A stretch of 64,000 nt of DNA from Achromobacter seleniivolatilans. GTDB lineage: Bacteria > Pseudomonadota > Gammaproteobacteria > Burkholderiales > Burkholderiaceae_B. Both the position numbers and the translations under genes were made by a program. A model generated the notes under the pieces. That model did not search any database. It was not told where the DNA came from and worked only from the letters and a program-made list of their open reading frames with translations. Shown in pieces: positions 52,624-60,991 of the stretch (position 1 is its first letter; each line of letters begins with the position of its first letter). The stretch is from the NCBI RefSeq assembly GCF_030864005.1, contig NZ_CP132976.1:6014001-6078000 (forward strand), in the 5' to 3' direction.

Positions 52624-53613
52624 ATGCTGCTGACCCGCGCTAAGGAGGATCTGCCGGTTGATCGCAAGCGTCTGGCGCAGGCGGCGGACTGGATGGCGCG
52701 CCTGCAGGGCGCGACCGATGAGCACACGGCGGCCGCCTGTCTGCGATGGCGTCAGGACCATGCAGACAACGAAACCATTTGGCAGCGTTTGTGCGCAATG
52801 CGTGGCGATCTGGCTGCCACCTGTGGCGTGGCGCCTCCGGCAGTCGCCGTCGAACTTATTGAGCGGGCCGCAGTGCAGCGCGCACGGCGCAATGCGCTCA
52901 AGTGGATGGTGACCGGGGGGGCAGTGACGGGGCTGGCGTGGGCGGCCGAACCGATGGTGCCGTGGCCTGTTTTTCTGGCGGATATTCACACCGGAACGGG
53001 CGAGCTGCGCACGATATCGCTGAATGACGGCACCAGCATTGTCATGGGGCCAGGCACGGCGCTGGATCTGCGAGTGAATACGTTGCCGCGATCCATCGTG
53101 CTGCGTGCGGGGGAAATTATGGTCACTAGCGGCCGCCCCAGCGCTTCGGGTCCGATTTCGGTGATGACCCGTGACGGCGTGCTGACCCCAGCCGGCACGC
53201 GCTATTCCGTGCGCGACAACGGCGATGACCGGGGTTATGACATTGCCGTTTTCGAAGGCGCCGTCGATGTGCTGGCGCGTGCTGATGGCCGGGTGACCCA
53301 TGTGCTGGCCGGCCAGCGGACCGCGTTGCAACCGTCTGGCGCGGGCCCGGTTTTGCCGTTGGCGCGCGGCGAGGACGCCTGGACGCAGGGCATGCTGTTG
53401 GCGGATCGCATGCCCTTGGGCGAATTCGTTGCGCGCGTCGCCCGTTACCGGACGGGCGTCTTGCGTTGCGACCCTGCCATCGCAAACCTTGAAGTGGTGG
53501 GCACTTATCCGCTGACCGATACCCAGAGCATTCTCAATATGCTGCCGCGAGTCTTGCCCATACAGGTGCATTACCGCACGCGGTACTGGGTCACGCTAGG
53601 CGCTGCGGACTGA
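52624..53613 (+). CDS. FecR-type anti-sigma factor (cassette 2)
   Basis: The 329-residue product has a DUF4880-like N-terminus (LAQAADWMARLQGATDEHTA), a membrane helix near residue 95-115 (WMVTGGAVTGLAWAAEP) and a periplasmic FecR domain (ISLNDGTSIVMGPGTALDLR, IVLRAGEIMVTSG). It ends with the short C-terminal domain that contacts the receptor STN. It starts 6 bp after the sigma-factor gene. Confidence 0.92.
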   Translation: MLLTRAKEDLPVDRKRLAQAADWMARLQGATDEHTAAACLRWRQDHADNETIWQRLCAMRGDLAATCGVAPPAVAVELIERAAVQRARRNALKWMVTGGAVTGLAWAAEPMVPWPVFLADIHTGTGELRTISLNDGTSIVMGPGTALDLRVNTLPRSIVLRAGEIMVTSGRPSASGPISVMTRDGVLTPAGTRYSVRDNGDDRGYDIAVFEGAVDVLARADGRVTHVLAGQRTALQPSGAGPVLPLARGEDAWTQGMLLADRMPLGEFVARVARYRTGVLRCDPAIANLEVVGTYPLTDTQSILNMLPRVLPIQVHYRTRYWVTLGAAD

Positions 53614-53642
53614 CGGCGCAGGAAAGTTGTTACAGGAAAGGC

Positions 53643-53662
53643 GGAAATTCAGGTCTCAAGCG
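53643..53662 (+). promoter_or_regulatory. Possible FecI-type promoter before receptor 2
   Basis: GGAAAT at 53643-53648 equals the -35 element used by E. coli FecI at fecA, with GTC at 53654-53656 inside the downstream window. The 116-bp gap between fecR and the receptor gene fits a separate, sigma-dependent promoter. The element is short, so chance is a real alternative. Confidence 0.25.
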
Positions 53663-53729
53663 AAAGAGAGAGAACCGCGCCGCAATCTCGGTGCAAGTGC
53701 TTTCGATCCCAGACCAGGAACTCTGAACT

Positions 53730-56210
53730 ATGGCCTTTACCCGAGCCGCCACTCACACTCTGCTTGCTTCGGTATTGCTTGGCGCAATCATCCCCACCTT
53801 ATCAACATCAGCAAGGGCGCAAGCGGCACCCGGCGAGCAGCGCCGCGCCTACCGCATCGACGCCGGCGGCCTGAACGCCGCTCTGCTGAGTTTTGGCGCC
53901 CAGGCCGGAGTGCTGATTGCCAGCGATCCTGCGGTTACCTCCGGGGTGCAAAGCCCCGGCGTGGATGGGGTGATGACGGTCAAGGACGGTCTGGCAGCGT
54001 TGCTTCGCGGCACGGGCCTGGAAGCCTTGCCCGAGCGTGACGGGTTTCGCCTGGTCCGGGTGCCAGCGCCTGCCGTGACGCAGCTAAATGCCGTCACCGT
54101 AGTGGGCCGGGCCGGTGCCACTGAAAACACGGGTTCCTTCACGACCAGTTCGGCCACGGTCGGGGGCAAGACGGCACAGGCTTTGCGCGAGGTGCCGCAA
54201 AGCGTGTCGGTCATTACACGGCAAGAGATCGAAGACCGGCATCTGGTCAGCCTGAACGACGTCATGAGCGCTACGCCAGGCATTGCCATCTTCCAGGGAG
54301 CCATGCTCAGCAGCAATTATTTGTCGCGGGGATTCGCGATCGGCAATATGCGCGTGGACGGCGGCGCGTCGGTCTATCGTTCTTTCGGGGCGGATGACGA
54401 CATGGCCTTCTATGACCATGTTGAAGTGCTGCGCGGCGCTGACGGACTGTTTGGAGGCGCCAATGAGGCGGGCGGCACGATCAATCTGGTGCGCAAGAAA
54501 CCGACGCCCGAACTACAGATCATTGCCCAGGCGCAGGTGGGTAGCTGGAACTACAAGCGCACCGATCTGGATGTCAGCGGACCGTTGACTGAAAACGGCA
54601 AGCTGCGCGCGCGCGGCGTGCTGGCCTATGAAGACAAAGACTTTTTCTACCAAGTGGCTCATAGCCGACGCACGCTGGGTTACGGGATTCTGGAAGCCGA
54701 TCTGACGAGCGACACCACGGCCTATATCGGGGCGTCTTATCAAAAGCGGGACTCGTCATACCAAGGCTATGGACTGCCGCGCTACGCGACGGGGGAAGAT
54801 CTGAAACTGCCCCGCGACACCTATTTGAGCGGCGCCGACGATAAGGCGGTCAAGACCATCGTCAACGTGTTCGGCCATGTGACGCAGCGCCTTTGGGGCG
54901 ATTGGAGCGCCAACCTGGACATCAATCAGGAGAACTCCCGCCAGGATCGCTTCGATCATTATTTTTCGGGTGCGATCGACCCGTTGACGGGGGGCGGGCT
55001 GTTTGACGCCGCCAGCGATCAGAACGAACGGTTCAAGAACACCTCGATCGATCTATCGGCCAACGGTTCCTTTGGTTTGTGGGGGCGGCGCCATCAGGTA
55101 GTGGTGGGTGCCAGCTGGGAGCGATTTCGGCCCAACTCCTATGGCGCCAAACCCTCCAATCGCGGTCAGGCGGTTGACGACATCTTCACGTTTGATCCAG
55201 ACGATTATCCACGGTCCACTGATTTCATCCCGATGTGGTATCAAGCCACCGACATCCGGCAAAGCGGCTTGTACGGATCGCTCAGGATGCATCTGGCGGA
55301 CCCCGTTCACGTCATCGTGGGCGGCCGCTTGAGCCGGTACGACTACACGTTCACGAACCAGAACTTGAATGCCGCTGGCGCCGTCCAGACGAGCTCCGTG
55401 ACCAAATATCAGGACAACAATGTCGTAACGCCTTATGTGGCCGCCACGTTCGATCTGAATGAAACGTGGACCACCTACGCGAGTGTTGCCGAGACGTTCA
55501 AGTCGCAGGCAAACAGCTTGCAAGGCCCCGCACCCGGCAGTCCGCTTGATCCCGTGACGGGCCGCAATTACGAGATCGGCTTGAAGGGCGAACACCTGGA
55601 TGGCAAGTTGCACAGCGCATTCGCCATCTACCAGATCGAGCGCAAGAACGCCGCCGTGCGCGATACCGCCTATCCGGCCAGTAACGCAGGCAATGGCAAC
55701 ACGTGCTGCTTCTTGCCGAACGGGAACATCGTCAGCAAAGGCTTTGACGCGGAACTGAGCGGCGAACTGGCGCCCGGTGTGCAATTGACGGCCAGCTACA
55801 ACTACAACCAGAACCGCGACCGAAATGCTACAGGCGGCAGCTATCAGCCGTTGACGCCCAAGCATATGGCGAAGATCTTTGCTACCTACCAGTTGCCGGG
55901 CGATCTGCACCGCTGGAAGCTGGGCGGGGGCGTCAGCATCCAAAGCGCCACCTATGTCAGTGGCAGCGCCTTTTTGCGCAACGCGGATGGCAGCCTGAGC
56001 AAACAAAGCACGCCGTACAAGTTCACGCAGCCGGGTTACGCCATCTGGAATGCGTTTGCCGAATATCAGATCAGCGACAACTGGGCAGCGCAGCTTAACG
56101 TGAACAATCTATTCGACAAGACCTACTACAGCACCGTGGGCTATCTGGACTATGGCAATTTCTATGGCGCGCCCCGCAACGCTGCCCTGACGATCAGAGG
56201 CCGGTTCTAA
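53730..56210 (+). CDS. TonB-dependent siderophore receptor with STN domain (cassette 2)
   Basis: The 826-residue product has a signal peptide (THTLLASVLLGAIIPTLSTS), an STN domain at about residues 40-105 (YRIDAGGLNAALLSFGAQAG), a plug (LREVPQSVSVITRQEIEDRH, YDHVEVLRGADGLFGGANEA) and a barrel ending LTIRGRF. The layout is that of FpvA/FoxA-type ferric-siderophore transducers. Two adjacent Cys lie in an extracellular-type loop (NGNTCCFLPNG). The gap to fecR (116 bp) contains a possible FecI promoter. The ligand is not inferable. Confidence 0.94.
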   Translation: MAFTRAATHTLLASVLLGAIIPTLSTSARAQAAPGEQRRAYRIDAGGLNAALLSFGAQAGVLIASDPAVTSGVQSPGVDGVMTVKDGLAALLRGTGLEALPERDGFRLVRVPAPAVTQLNAVTVVGRAGATENTGSFTTSSATVGGKTAQALREVPQSVSVITRQEIEDRHLVSLNDVMSATPGIAIFQGAMLSSNYLSRGFAIGNMRVDGGASVYRSFGADDDMAFYDHVEVLRGADGLFGGANEAGGTINLVRKKPTPELQIIAQAQVGSWNYKRTDLDVSGPLTENGKLRARGVLAYEDKDFFYQVAHSRRTLGYGILEADLTSDTTAYIGASYQKRDSSYQGYGLPRYATGEDLKLPRDTYLSGADDKAVKTIVNVFGHVTQRLWGDWSANLDINQENSRQDRFDHYFSGAIDPLTGGGLFDAASDQNERFKNTSIDLSANGSFGLWGRRHQVVVGASWERFRPNSYGAKPSNRGQAVDDIFTFDPDDYPRSTDFIPMWYQATDIRQSGLYGSLRMHLADPVHVIVGGRLSRYDYTFTNQNLNAAGAVQTSSVTKYQDNNVVTPYVAATFDLNETWTTYASVAETFKSQANSLQGPAPGSPLDPVTGRNYEIGLKGEHLDGKLHSAFAIYQIERKNAAVRDTAYPASNAGNGNTCCFLPNGNIVSKGFDAELSGELAPGVQLTASYNYNQNRDRNATGGSYQPLTPKHMAKIFATYQLPGDLHRWKLGGGVSIQSATYVSGSAFLRNADGSLSKQSTPYKFTQPGYAIWNAFAEYQISDNWAAQLNVNNLFDKTYYSTVGYLDYGNFYGAPRNAALTIRGRF

Positions 56211-56241
56211 GCCATCGTGTTTCGGCGCTGGCAAGGGCAAT

Positions 56242-56285
56242 TTGACAGACTGCACCCAGATTCGGCAATAATAACAATTACTATT
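56242..56285 (+). promoter_or_regulatory. Promoter with -35 TTGACA and Fur box, cassette 3
   Basis: A perfect -35 hexamer TTGACA lies at 56242-56247. Further on, AATAATAACAATTACTATT (56267-56285) matches the 19-bp Fur consensus at 13 positions and covers the expected -10 area (AATAAT-like). Fur would therefore occlude the promoter of the third sigma-factor gene. Confidence 0.6.
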
Positions 56286-56358
56286 TCCAATATCGTGTGT
56301 GTGCAGTTGTCCTGCGTCAGCCTGTCAGGCGGCAATGGCTTGATCAAAAGGCTCGATT

Positions 56359-56880
56359 TTGAGTACGCCGGGATGCGTCTTTCCTACGACCGTCGAAACG
56401 CTGTATTGCGACCACCACTCCTGGCTCAAGGGGTGGTTGCGCAGGCGCCTGGGCAACGCGGATCACGCTGAAGATCTGGCGCATGACACTTTCATCCGCC
56501 TGCTCAGCAGCGATCGGGTTCCTTCGGTTCTGAGCGAGCCGCGCGCTTTTTTGACAACCGTCGCGCAAAACCTGCTGTCCAACCATTGGCGGCGCGAAAA
56601 GCTGGAACGCGCTTATCTGGAAGCCTTGGCGCAGGCGCCACAGCCGATGAGCTGGTCGCCCGAAGACCGTGTGATCGTACTGGAAACGCTGGTGGAACTG
56701 GACCGGCTGCTGGACGGTCTGCCGTCTATTGTGCGGCGCGCCTTTCTGTTGTCGCAACTGGACGGAAAGACGCATGGGCAGGTGGCCGAGGCGCTGGCTA
56801 TTTCCATTCCCACCGTCAAGCGTTACATCGTCAAGGCCATGCAGCGCTGCTATTTCGCCGATCTTTCGTTTACGGGATAG
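56359..56880 (+). CDS. FecI-type ECF sigma factor (cassette 3)
   Basis: The 173-residue product has region 2 (VETLYCDHHSWLKGWLRRRL, AEDLAHDTFIRLL) and region 4 (KTHGQVAEALAISIPTVKRY). The start is TTG at 56359 with AAAAGG upstream; no in-frame ATG is available nearby. Its region 2 opening (YCDHHxWLxxWLxRRLG) is strikingly like that of sigma factor 1 in cassette 1, suggesting a shared origin. It is followed by fecR after 7 bp. Confidence 0.92.
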   Translation: MSTPGCVFPTTVETLYCDHHSWLKGWLRRRLGNADHAEDLAHDTFIRLLSSDRVPSVLSEPRAFLTTVAQNLLSNHWRREKLERAYLEALAQAPQPMSWSPEDRVIVLETLVELDRLLDGLPSIVRRAFLLSQLDGKTHGQVAEALAISIPTVKRYIVKAMQRCYFADLSFTG

Positions 56881-56887
56881 CCGATCC

Positions 56888-57913
56888 TTGTCTTCTTTCC
56901 CCTGGTACCGGAACACGCGCGGCGCCACCCCCATTCGCCCGGAGGTGGCGCAACGCGCGCTGGAATGGCTGGTGGAATTGCAGTCAGACTCTGTGACGCC
57001 CGACGTCGTGCAAGCGTGGACGCGCTGGCGCGCCGCGCATCCAGAGCACGAGCAGGCGTGGCTGCGCATCGAGTCCGTCAAGGGCAAGCTGCAACCGCTT
57101 TCGGCCCCGCACACCTCGGCGATCGCGCAAGCCACGCTAGTGCAGCCGGCATCCGAACATCGCCGCCGCGCGCTCAAGGCGGTGCTGGGCCTGGCAGTGA
57201 CGGCGGGAGTGGTGTGGCGCGCCGGACAATACACGCCATGGCGGGAATGGTCCGCCGATCATCACACGAAGGTGGGCGAGCGCCGCGAGCTCTCGTTGCC
57301 GGACGGCACACGCTTGCAGCTCAATACGAACAGTGCAATTGATATCGCGTTTACCGAAGCCGAACGCCGGGTCAAGCTCATAGCAGGTGAAATCCTGGTG
57401 ACGACCGCCCACGAGTCATTCGCTGTGTACCGTCCGTTCCTGGTTGAGACCACGCAGGGAACGGCGCGCGCGCTGGGCACGGAATTCGCTGTCAGGCACC
57501 ACGACGGGACGACGCAGGTCAGCGTCTTCGAGGGATCTGTTCAGATCGAACCCCGGCTGAATGCGGCCCAGGCGCTGGTGTTGCGGGCCGGCATGCGGGC
57601 GGACTATTCGGACCGGATCATCCAGCCCGCGGGTGCTGCCGAGGAATCCAGCGTGGCCTGGAAAGAGGGCTACATCGTGGCTCGCGGCATGCGCCTGGAC
57701 GACTTCCTGGCCGAGCTGGGCCGCTATAGCGGCGATACCTTGTCTTGCGATCCGGCGTTGGCGGGCCTGCGGCTGTCCGGGTCGTTCCCCGTCAACGACA
57801 TTGGCCGGGGGCTGGCGGCAGTTGCGGTCACGCTGAACCTGCGAGTCGAAACCGAGACGCGATTGTGGCGCGGCAAACTCTGGCGTCTGGTGCCCGCGCC
57901 GGTGCGCAGCTAG
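56888..57913 (+). CDS. FecR-type anti-sigma factor (cassette 3)
   Basis: The 341-residue product has a cytoplasmic start (RPEVAQRALEWLVELQSDSV, TRWRAAHPEHEQAWLRIESV), a weak membrane helix near residue 100 (AVLGLAVTAGVVWRAG) and a periplasmic FecR domain (ELSLPDGTRLQLNTNSAIDI, VKLIAGEILVTTAH). The likely start is TTG at 56888, 7 bp after the sigma-factor stop. The frame is open further upstream, but that part overlaps the sigma factor and looks non-coding. Confidence 0.9.
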   Translation: MSSFPWYRNTRGATPIRPEVAQRALEWLVELQSDSVTPDVVQAWTRWRAAHPEHEQAWLRIESVKGKLQPLSAPHTSAIAQATLVQPASEHRRRALKAVLGLAVTAGVVWRAGQYTPWREWSADHHTKVGERRELSLPDGTRLQLNTNSAIDIAFTEAERRVKLIAGEILVTTAHESFAVYRPFLVETTQGTARALGTEFAVRHHDGTTQVSVFEGSVQIEPRLNAAQALVLRAGMRADYSDRIIQPAGAAEESSVAWKEGYIVARGMRLDDFLAELGRYSGDTLSCDPALAGLRLSGSFPVNDIGRGLAAVAVTLNLRVETETRLWRGKLWRLVPAPVRS

Positions 57914-57932
57914 CGCAAGCGGCTGACAAGGC

Positions 57933-60359
57933 ATGAGTGACGCTCGGCCGTCCGCAAGCCAGCGCCATGGTTGCCTGCGGGCCGTGGTATCAGCGCGGTT
58001 GGCGGTGCATCTTGCCGTTGGCGTTACTGCTGGGGCGCCCAGCCTGATGTGGCCGCAGGCCGCGCACGCGCAGGCTACGCAGGCCCGCGACTACGACATC
58101 CCTGCCGGAACGCTGGAAGACGCGCTGGGCCGCTTTGGGCGCGAGGCAGGCATTGTTCTGTCCTTCAGGCCCGACGTGACGGCAGACTTGCACAGCGATG
58201 GGTTGCGGGGCAGCCATACCGTTCGCGGCGGGCTGGATGCGTTGCTGGAAGGGTCGGGCATCCGCGTGTTGCCGCAATCCTCTGACAGCTACGTGCTGGA
58301 ACGCCCGCGAGTCATGGAGATCGGCACGACGCAATTGCCGGCAGTGACCGTCACGGGTTCGGATTACGGTTTGTCTTTGGCCTACGCAGGCGGACAAATC
58401 GCTCGTGGGGGCAGCTTGGGCGTGTTGGACGCGTCTGACGTCATGGATACCCCTTTCAGCACCATCAACTACACCGCCCAAACGCTGGAAAACCAGCAGG
58501 CGCGAACGCTGGCCGATGTGGTGATCAATGATTCGTCAGTGCGCACGCTGACGGCAAGCGGCGGGTTCAGCGAAGACTTCCAGATTCGCGGTTATGCCGT
58601 GTCCAGCGGCGACGTCGGCTTGAACGGCCTGTACGGGCTGGCCTCGTCCAGCCGCATGCCCGCCGCCATGATGGAACGGGTTGAAGTGCTGAAAGGGCCG
58701 GGCACCTTGATGAACGGCATCGGTCCCGATGGCAGTGTGGGCGGTGGTATCAATATCGTCACGAAACGCGCGAGCGATGAACCGCTGACCCGGCTGACCG
58801 CGACTTATCAGGACCCATCGCAGCTCGGCAGCCAGCTCGATATGGGCCGGCGCTTTGGCGGGAACAACGCGTGGGGCATACGCTTCAATGGCGTGTATCG
58901 CAATGGGGCGACTGCTATCGATGATGGCAGGCAACAGCAGGGCGTGGGCGTATTGGCCCTGGACTACGGCGGACAGAAATTGCGCTGGTCGCTGGACGCC
59001 TACACGCAGCACGAGACCGATCAGAACGTACGCCCGCAGGTCGGCTTCCTATCGTCGCTGACATCATTGCCATCACCGCCGTCGGGACACCGGAATTTTT
59101 TCCCCGGCACCCAGCTAAAACTGGATGACTCCGCCGTCGCTACCCGGCTTGAGTACGACATTAGCGACGCCATCACCGTATTCGGCGCCGCAGGTTATCG
59201 CTACGGCAGGGCGGAGCAGACCTTGCCGTCGGGGCCAGTCGATCAGCAGGGAAACTTCACGGCGTTGAATGCGTATTACGACGCTTATTCGCGCACCAAG
59301 ACGGGCGACGTTGGAATAAGAGCGCGCTTTTTCACCTGGGGCGTCAAGCACACCGTAAGCCTCGGAGCCACTCGCCTGGATCAGGAAACTGGCAACGGCT
59401 ACGTCACATCAGGCACGACCCTATCTTCCAATATTTATCGTCCTGCGCGCTTGCCTGAGATTTCGGCCCAGCGCCCGTCGCCGGTCAAAGCATCCAACAC
59501 GGAGCTGTCCAGCTACACGCTGACCGACACGTTATCGTTTGCCGATGACCGGTTGATCGTTATTGGCGGGCTGCGCAAGCAAAGCGTCGTTGCGAACAAC
59601 TATTCTGCGGCCACAGGCGGCTTGGCCTCGTCCTATGAGGACAGCGCCACGTCACCGCTGGCGGGCATAGTTTTCAAGCCTGTGTCCAATGTGTCGGTGT
59701 ATGGCAATTTCACCTCCGGACTGACCCGTGGCGGCATGGCTCCCAGCACCGCCGCCAACGCCGGCCAGGTGTTCGCGCCCTACAAAGCCAAGCAGTACGA
59801 GGCGGGCGTCAAAGTGGACTGGGGCCAGATCCTGACGAGCGCGTCTGTATTCCAGATCAAACAACCGAACGCCGTGACGGACCCGGCTACCAACCGCTAC
59901 AGCGTGGATGACGAACAGCGCAATCGCGGGCTGGAACTGGCCGTGTATGGCGAGGCCACGCGCAGCCTGCGCATGATGGCAAGCGCTACCTTCTATGACG
60001 CCACGCTGACCCGAACTGCGGGCGGCGTGAATGACGGCAATGCGGCGAGCGGCGTGCCAAAGAATACGTTCAATCTGGGCCTGGATTGGGATATGCCCTG
60101 GGTGCGCGGCCTGAGCTTGAGCGCCCGCGTTATCCATACCGCGTCGGCGTACTTCAATGCGTCCAACACGCTGACGCTGCCAGCCTGGACCCGCTACGAC
60201 ATCGGCGCGCGTTATTCCACCGGCATCCTGGGCCACACGGTGGTGCTCCGAGCCAACGTCGAAAACCTGTTCAATAAGGACTATTGGCTACTCAGCGGCA
60301 ATTACGCCACCGTGGCCGCGCCGCGTACGGTTTTGCTGTCGGCGCAGATCGACTTTTAA
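57933..60359 (+). CDS. TonB-dependent siderophore receptor with STN domain (cassette 3)
   Basis: The 808-residue product has an N-terminal signal (VSARLAVHLAVGVTAGAPSL), an STN domain at about residues 50-110 (YDIPAGTLEDALGRFGREAG) and a plug of a different subtype (FSTINYTAQTLENQQARTLA, RVEVLKGPGTLMNGIGPDGS). It ends as a barrel (RTVLLSAQIDF). It is closer to the FhuE/CirA-like TonB receptors with the INYTAQ plug than to receptors 1 and 2, so it probably handles a different ligand. It starts 19 bp after fecR, so no separate promoter is expected. Its stop codon overlaps that of the convergent response-regulator gene. Confidence 0.93.
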   Translation: MSDARPSASQRHGCLRAVVSARLAVHLAVGVTAGAPSLMWPQAAHAQATQARDYDIPAGTLEDALGRFGREAGIVLSFRPDVTADLHSDGLRGSHTVRGGLDALLEGSGIRVLPQSSDSYVLERPRVMEIGTTQLPAVTVTGSDYGLSLAYAGGQIARGGSLGVLDASDVMDTPFSTINYTAQTLENQQARTLADVVINDSSVRTLTASGGFSEDFQIRGYAVSSGDVGLNGLYGLASSSRMPAAMMERVEVLKGPGTLMNGIGPDGSVGGGINIVTKRASDEPLTRLTATYQDPSQLGSQLDMGRRFGGNNAWGIRFNGVYRNGATAIDDGRQQQGVGVLALDYGGQKLRWSLDAYTQHETDQNVRPQVGFLSSLTSLPSPPSGHRNFFPGTQLKLDDSAVATRLEYDISDAITVFGAAGYRYGRAEQTLPSGPVDQQGNFTALNAYYDAYSRTKTGDVGIRARFFTWGVKHTVSLGATRLDQETGNGYVTSGTTLSSNIYRPARLPEISAQRPSPVKASNTELSSYTLTDTLSFADDRLIVIGGLRKQSVVANNYSAATGGLASSYEDSATSPLAGIVFKPVSNVSVYGNFTSGLTRGGMAPSTAANAGQVFAPYKAKQYEAGVKVDWGQILTSASVFQIKQPNAVTDPATNRYSVDDEQRNRGLELAVYGEATRSLRMMASATFYDATLTRTAGGVNDGNAASGVPKNTFNLGLDWDMPWVRGLSLSARVIHTASAYFNASNTLTLPAWTRYDIGARYSTGILGHTVVLRANVENLFNKDYWLLSGNYATVAAPRTVLLSAQIDF

Positions 60360-60991
60360 GGGCAGGCGAGGCCGCCACGCCGCGCTACAAGCGTTGCTTG
60401 AGTACGATTCAGCGCGCCCAAAGTGCTCAGGATGGCGGTGACGTGAGTCTTGACGGTCTTCTCGCTCATGTTCAGCCGCTCGGAAATTTCTTTATTGCGC
60501 AGGCCATCGCACATCAGCCGCAGCACCTCGTTCTGGCGCGGGGTCAGCGCGCGTAGCAAAGCGGTCTCGTCCTGCAAACCCGGGGGCGACGAGAAGGCTG
60601 GCGCATCGTGAGCAGTGCCCGAGGCCGTTGCATTCATGGTGTCCAGGGCGGCGGCCAGTTCCTGGCAACTGGCGGCTTTGCTCAGGAAACCTTGCGCGCC
60701 AGCATCCATTGCCCTGCGTTGATCCTCTGGATCTTGCGAGGCGGATACCACCAGGATGCGCAACGCTGCCCGTTGCTGGCGCAATCGCATGAGCAGTTCG
60801 GGCCCGGTCACATCCGGCAGGTAAAAATCCATGATGACGTGGACGATAGACGGGTTCCGATCCAATACCTCCAGGGCTTCCTTGCCGCTGGCCGCCGGGT
60901 GCAGCGTCAGGGCAGGCACGGCGTTGCCCAGCGCCATGACCAGCGCCTCGCGGAACATTTCGTGATCGTCGATCAACAGAACGGCCGTCAT
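60356..60991 (-). CDS. NarL/FixJ-type response regulator
   Basis: The 211-residue product has a receiver domain (VLLIDDHEMFREALVMAL, Asp8/Asp9, phospho-acceptor Asp55 in MDFYLPD, Lys in GFLSKAA) and a C-terminal LuxR-type HTH (LTPRQNEVLRLMCDGLRNKE, ISERLNMSEKTVKTHVTAIL). The ATG overlaps the hybrid-kinase stop (ATGA), so the two are translationally coupled and presumably a phosphorelay pair. The stop overlaps the convergent receptor gene within the sequence TTAA. Confidence 0.95.
   Translation of the reverse strand: MTAVLLIDDHEMFREALVMALGNAVPALTLHPAASGKEALEVLDRNPSIVHVIMDFYLPDVTGPELLMRLRQQRAALRILVVSASQDPEDQRRAMDAGAQGFLSKAASCQELAAALDTMNATASGTAHDAPAFSSPPGLQDETALLRALTPRQNEVLRLMCDGLRNKEISERLNMSEKTVKTHVTAILSTLGALNRTQATLVARRGGLACP

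Noticed and set aside
52099..53571. Minus-strand frame over sigma factor 2 and fecR 2
   Set aside because: It spans two confident, coupled plus-strand genes and shows only shadow composition.
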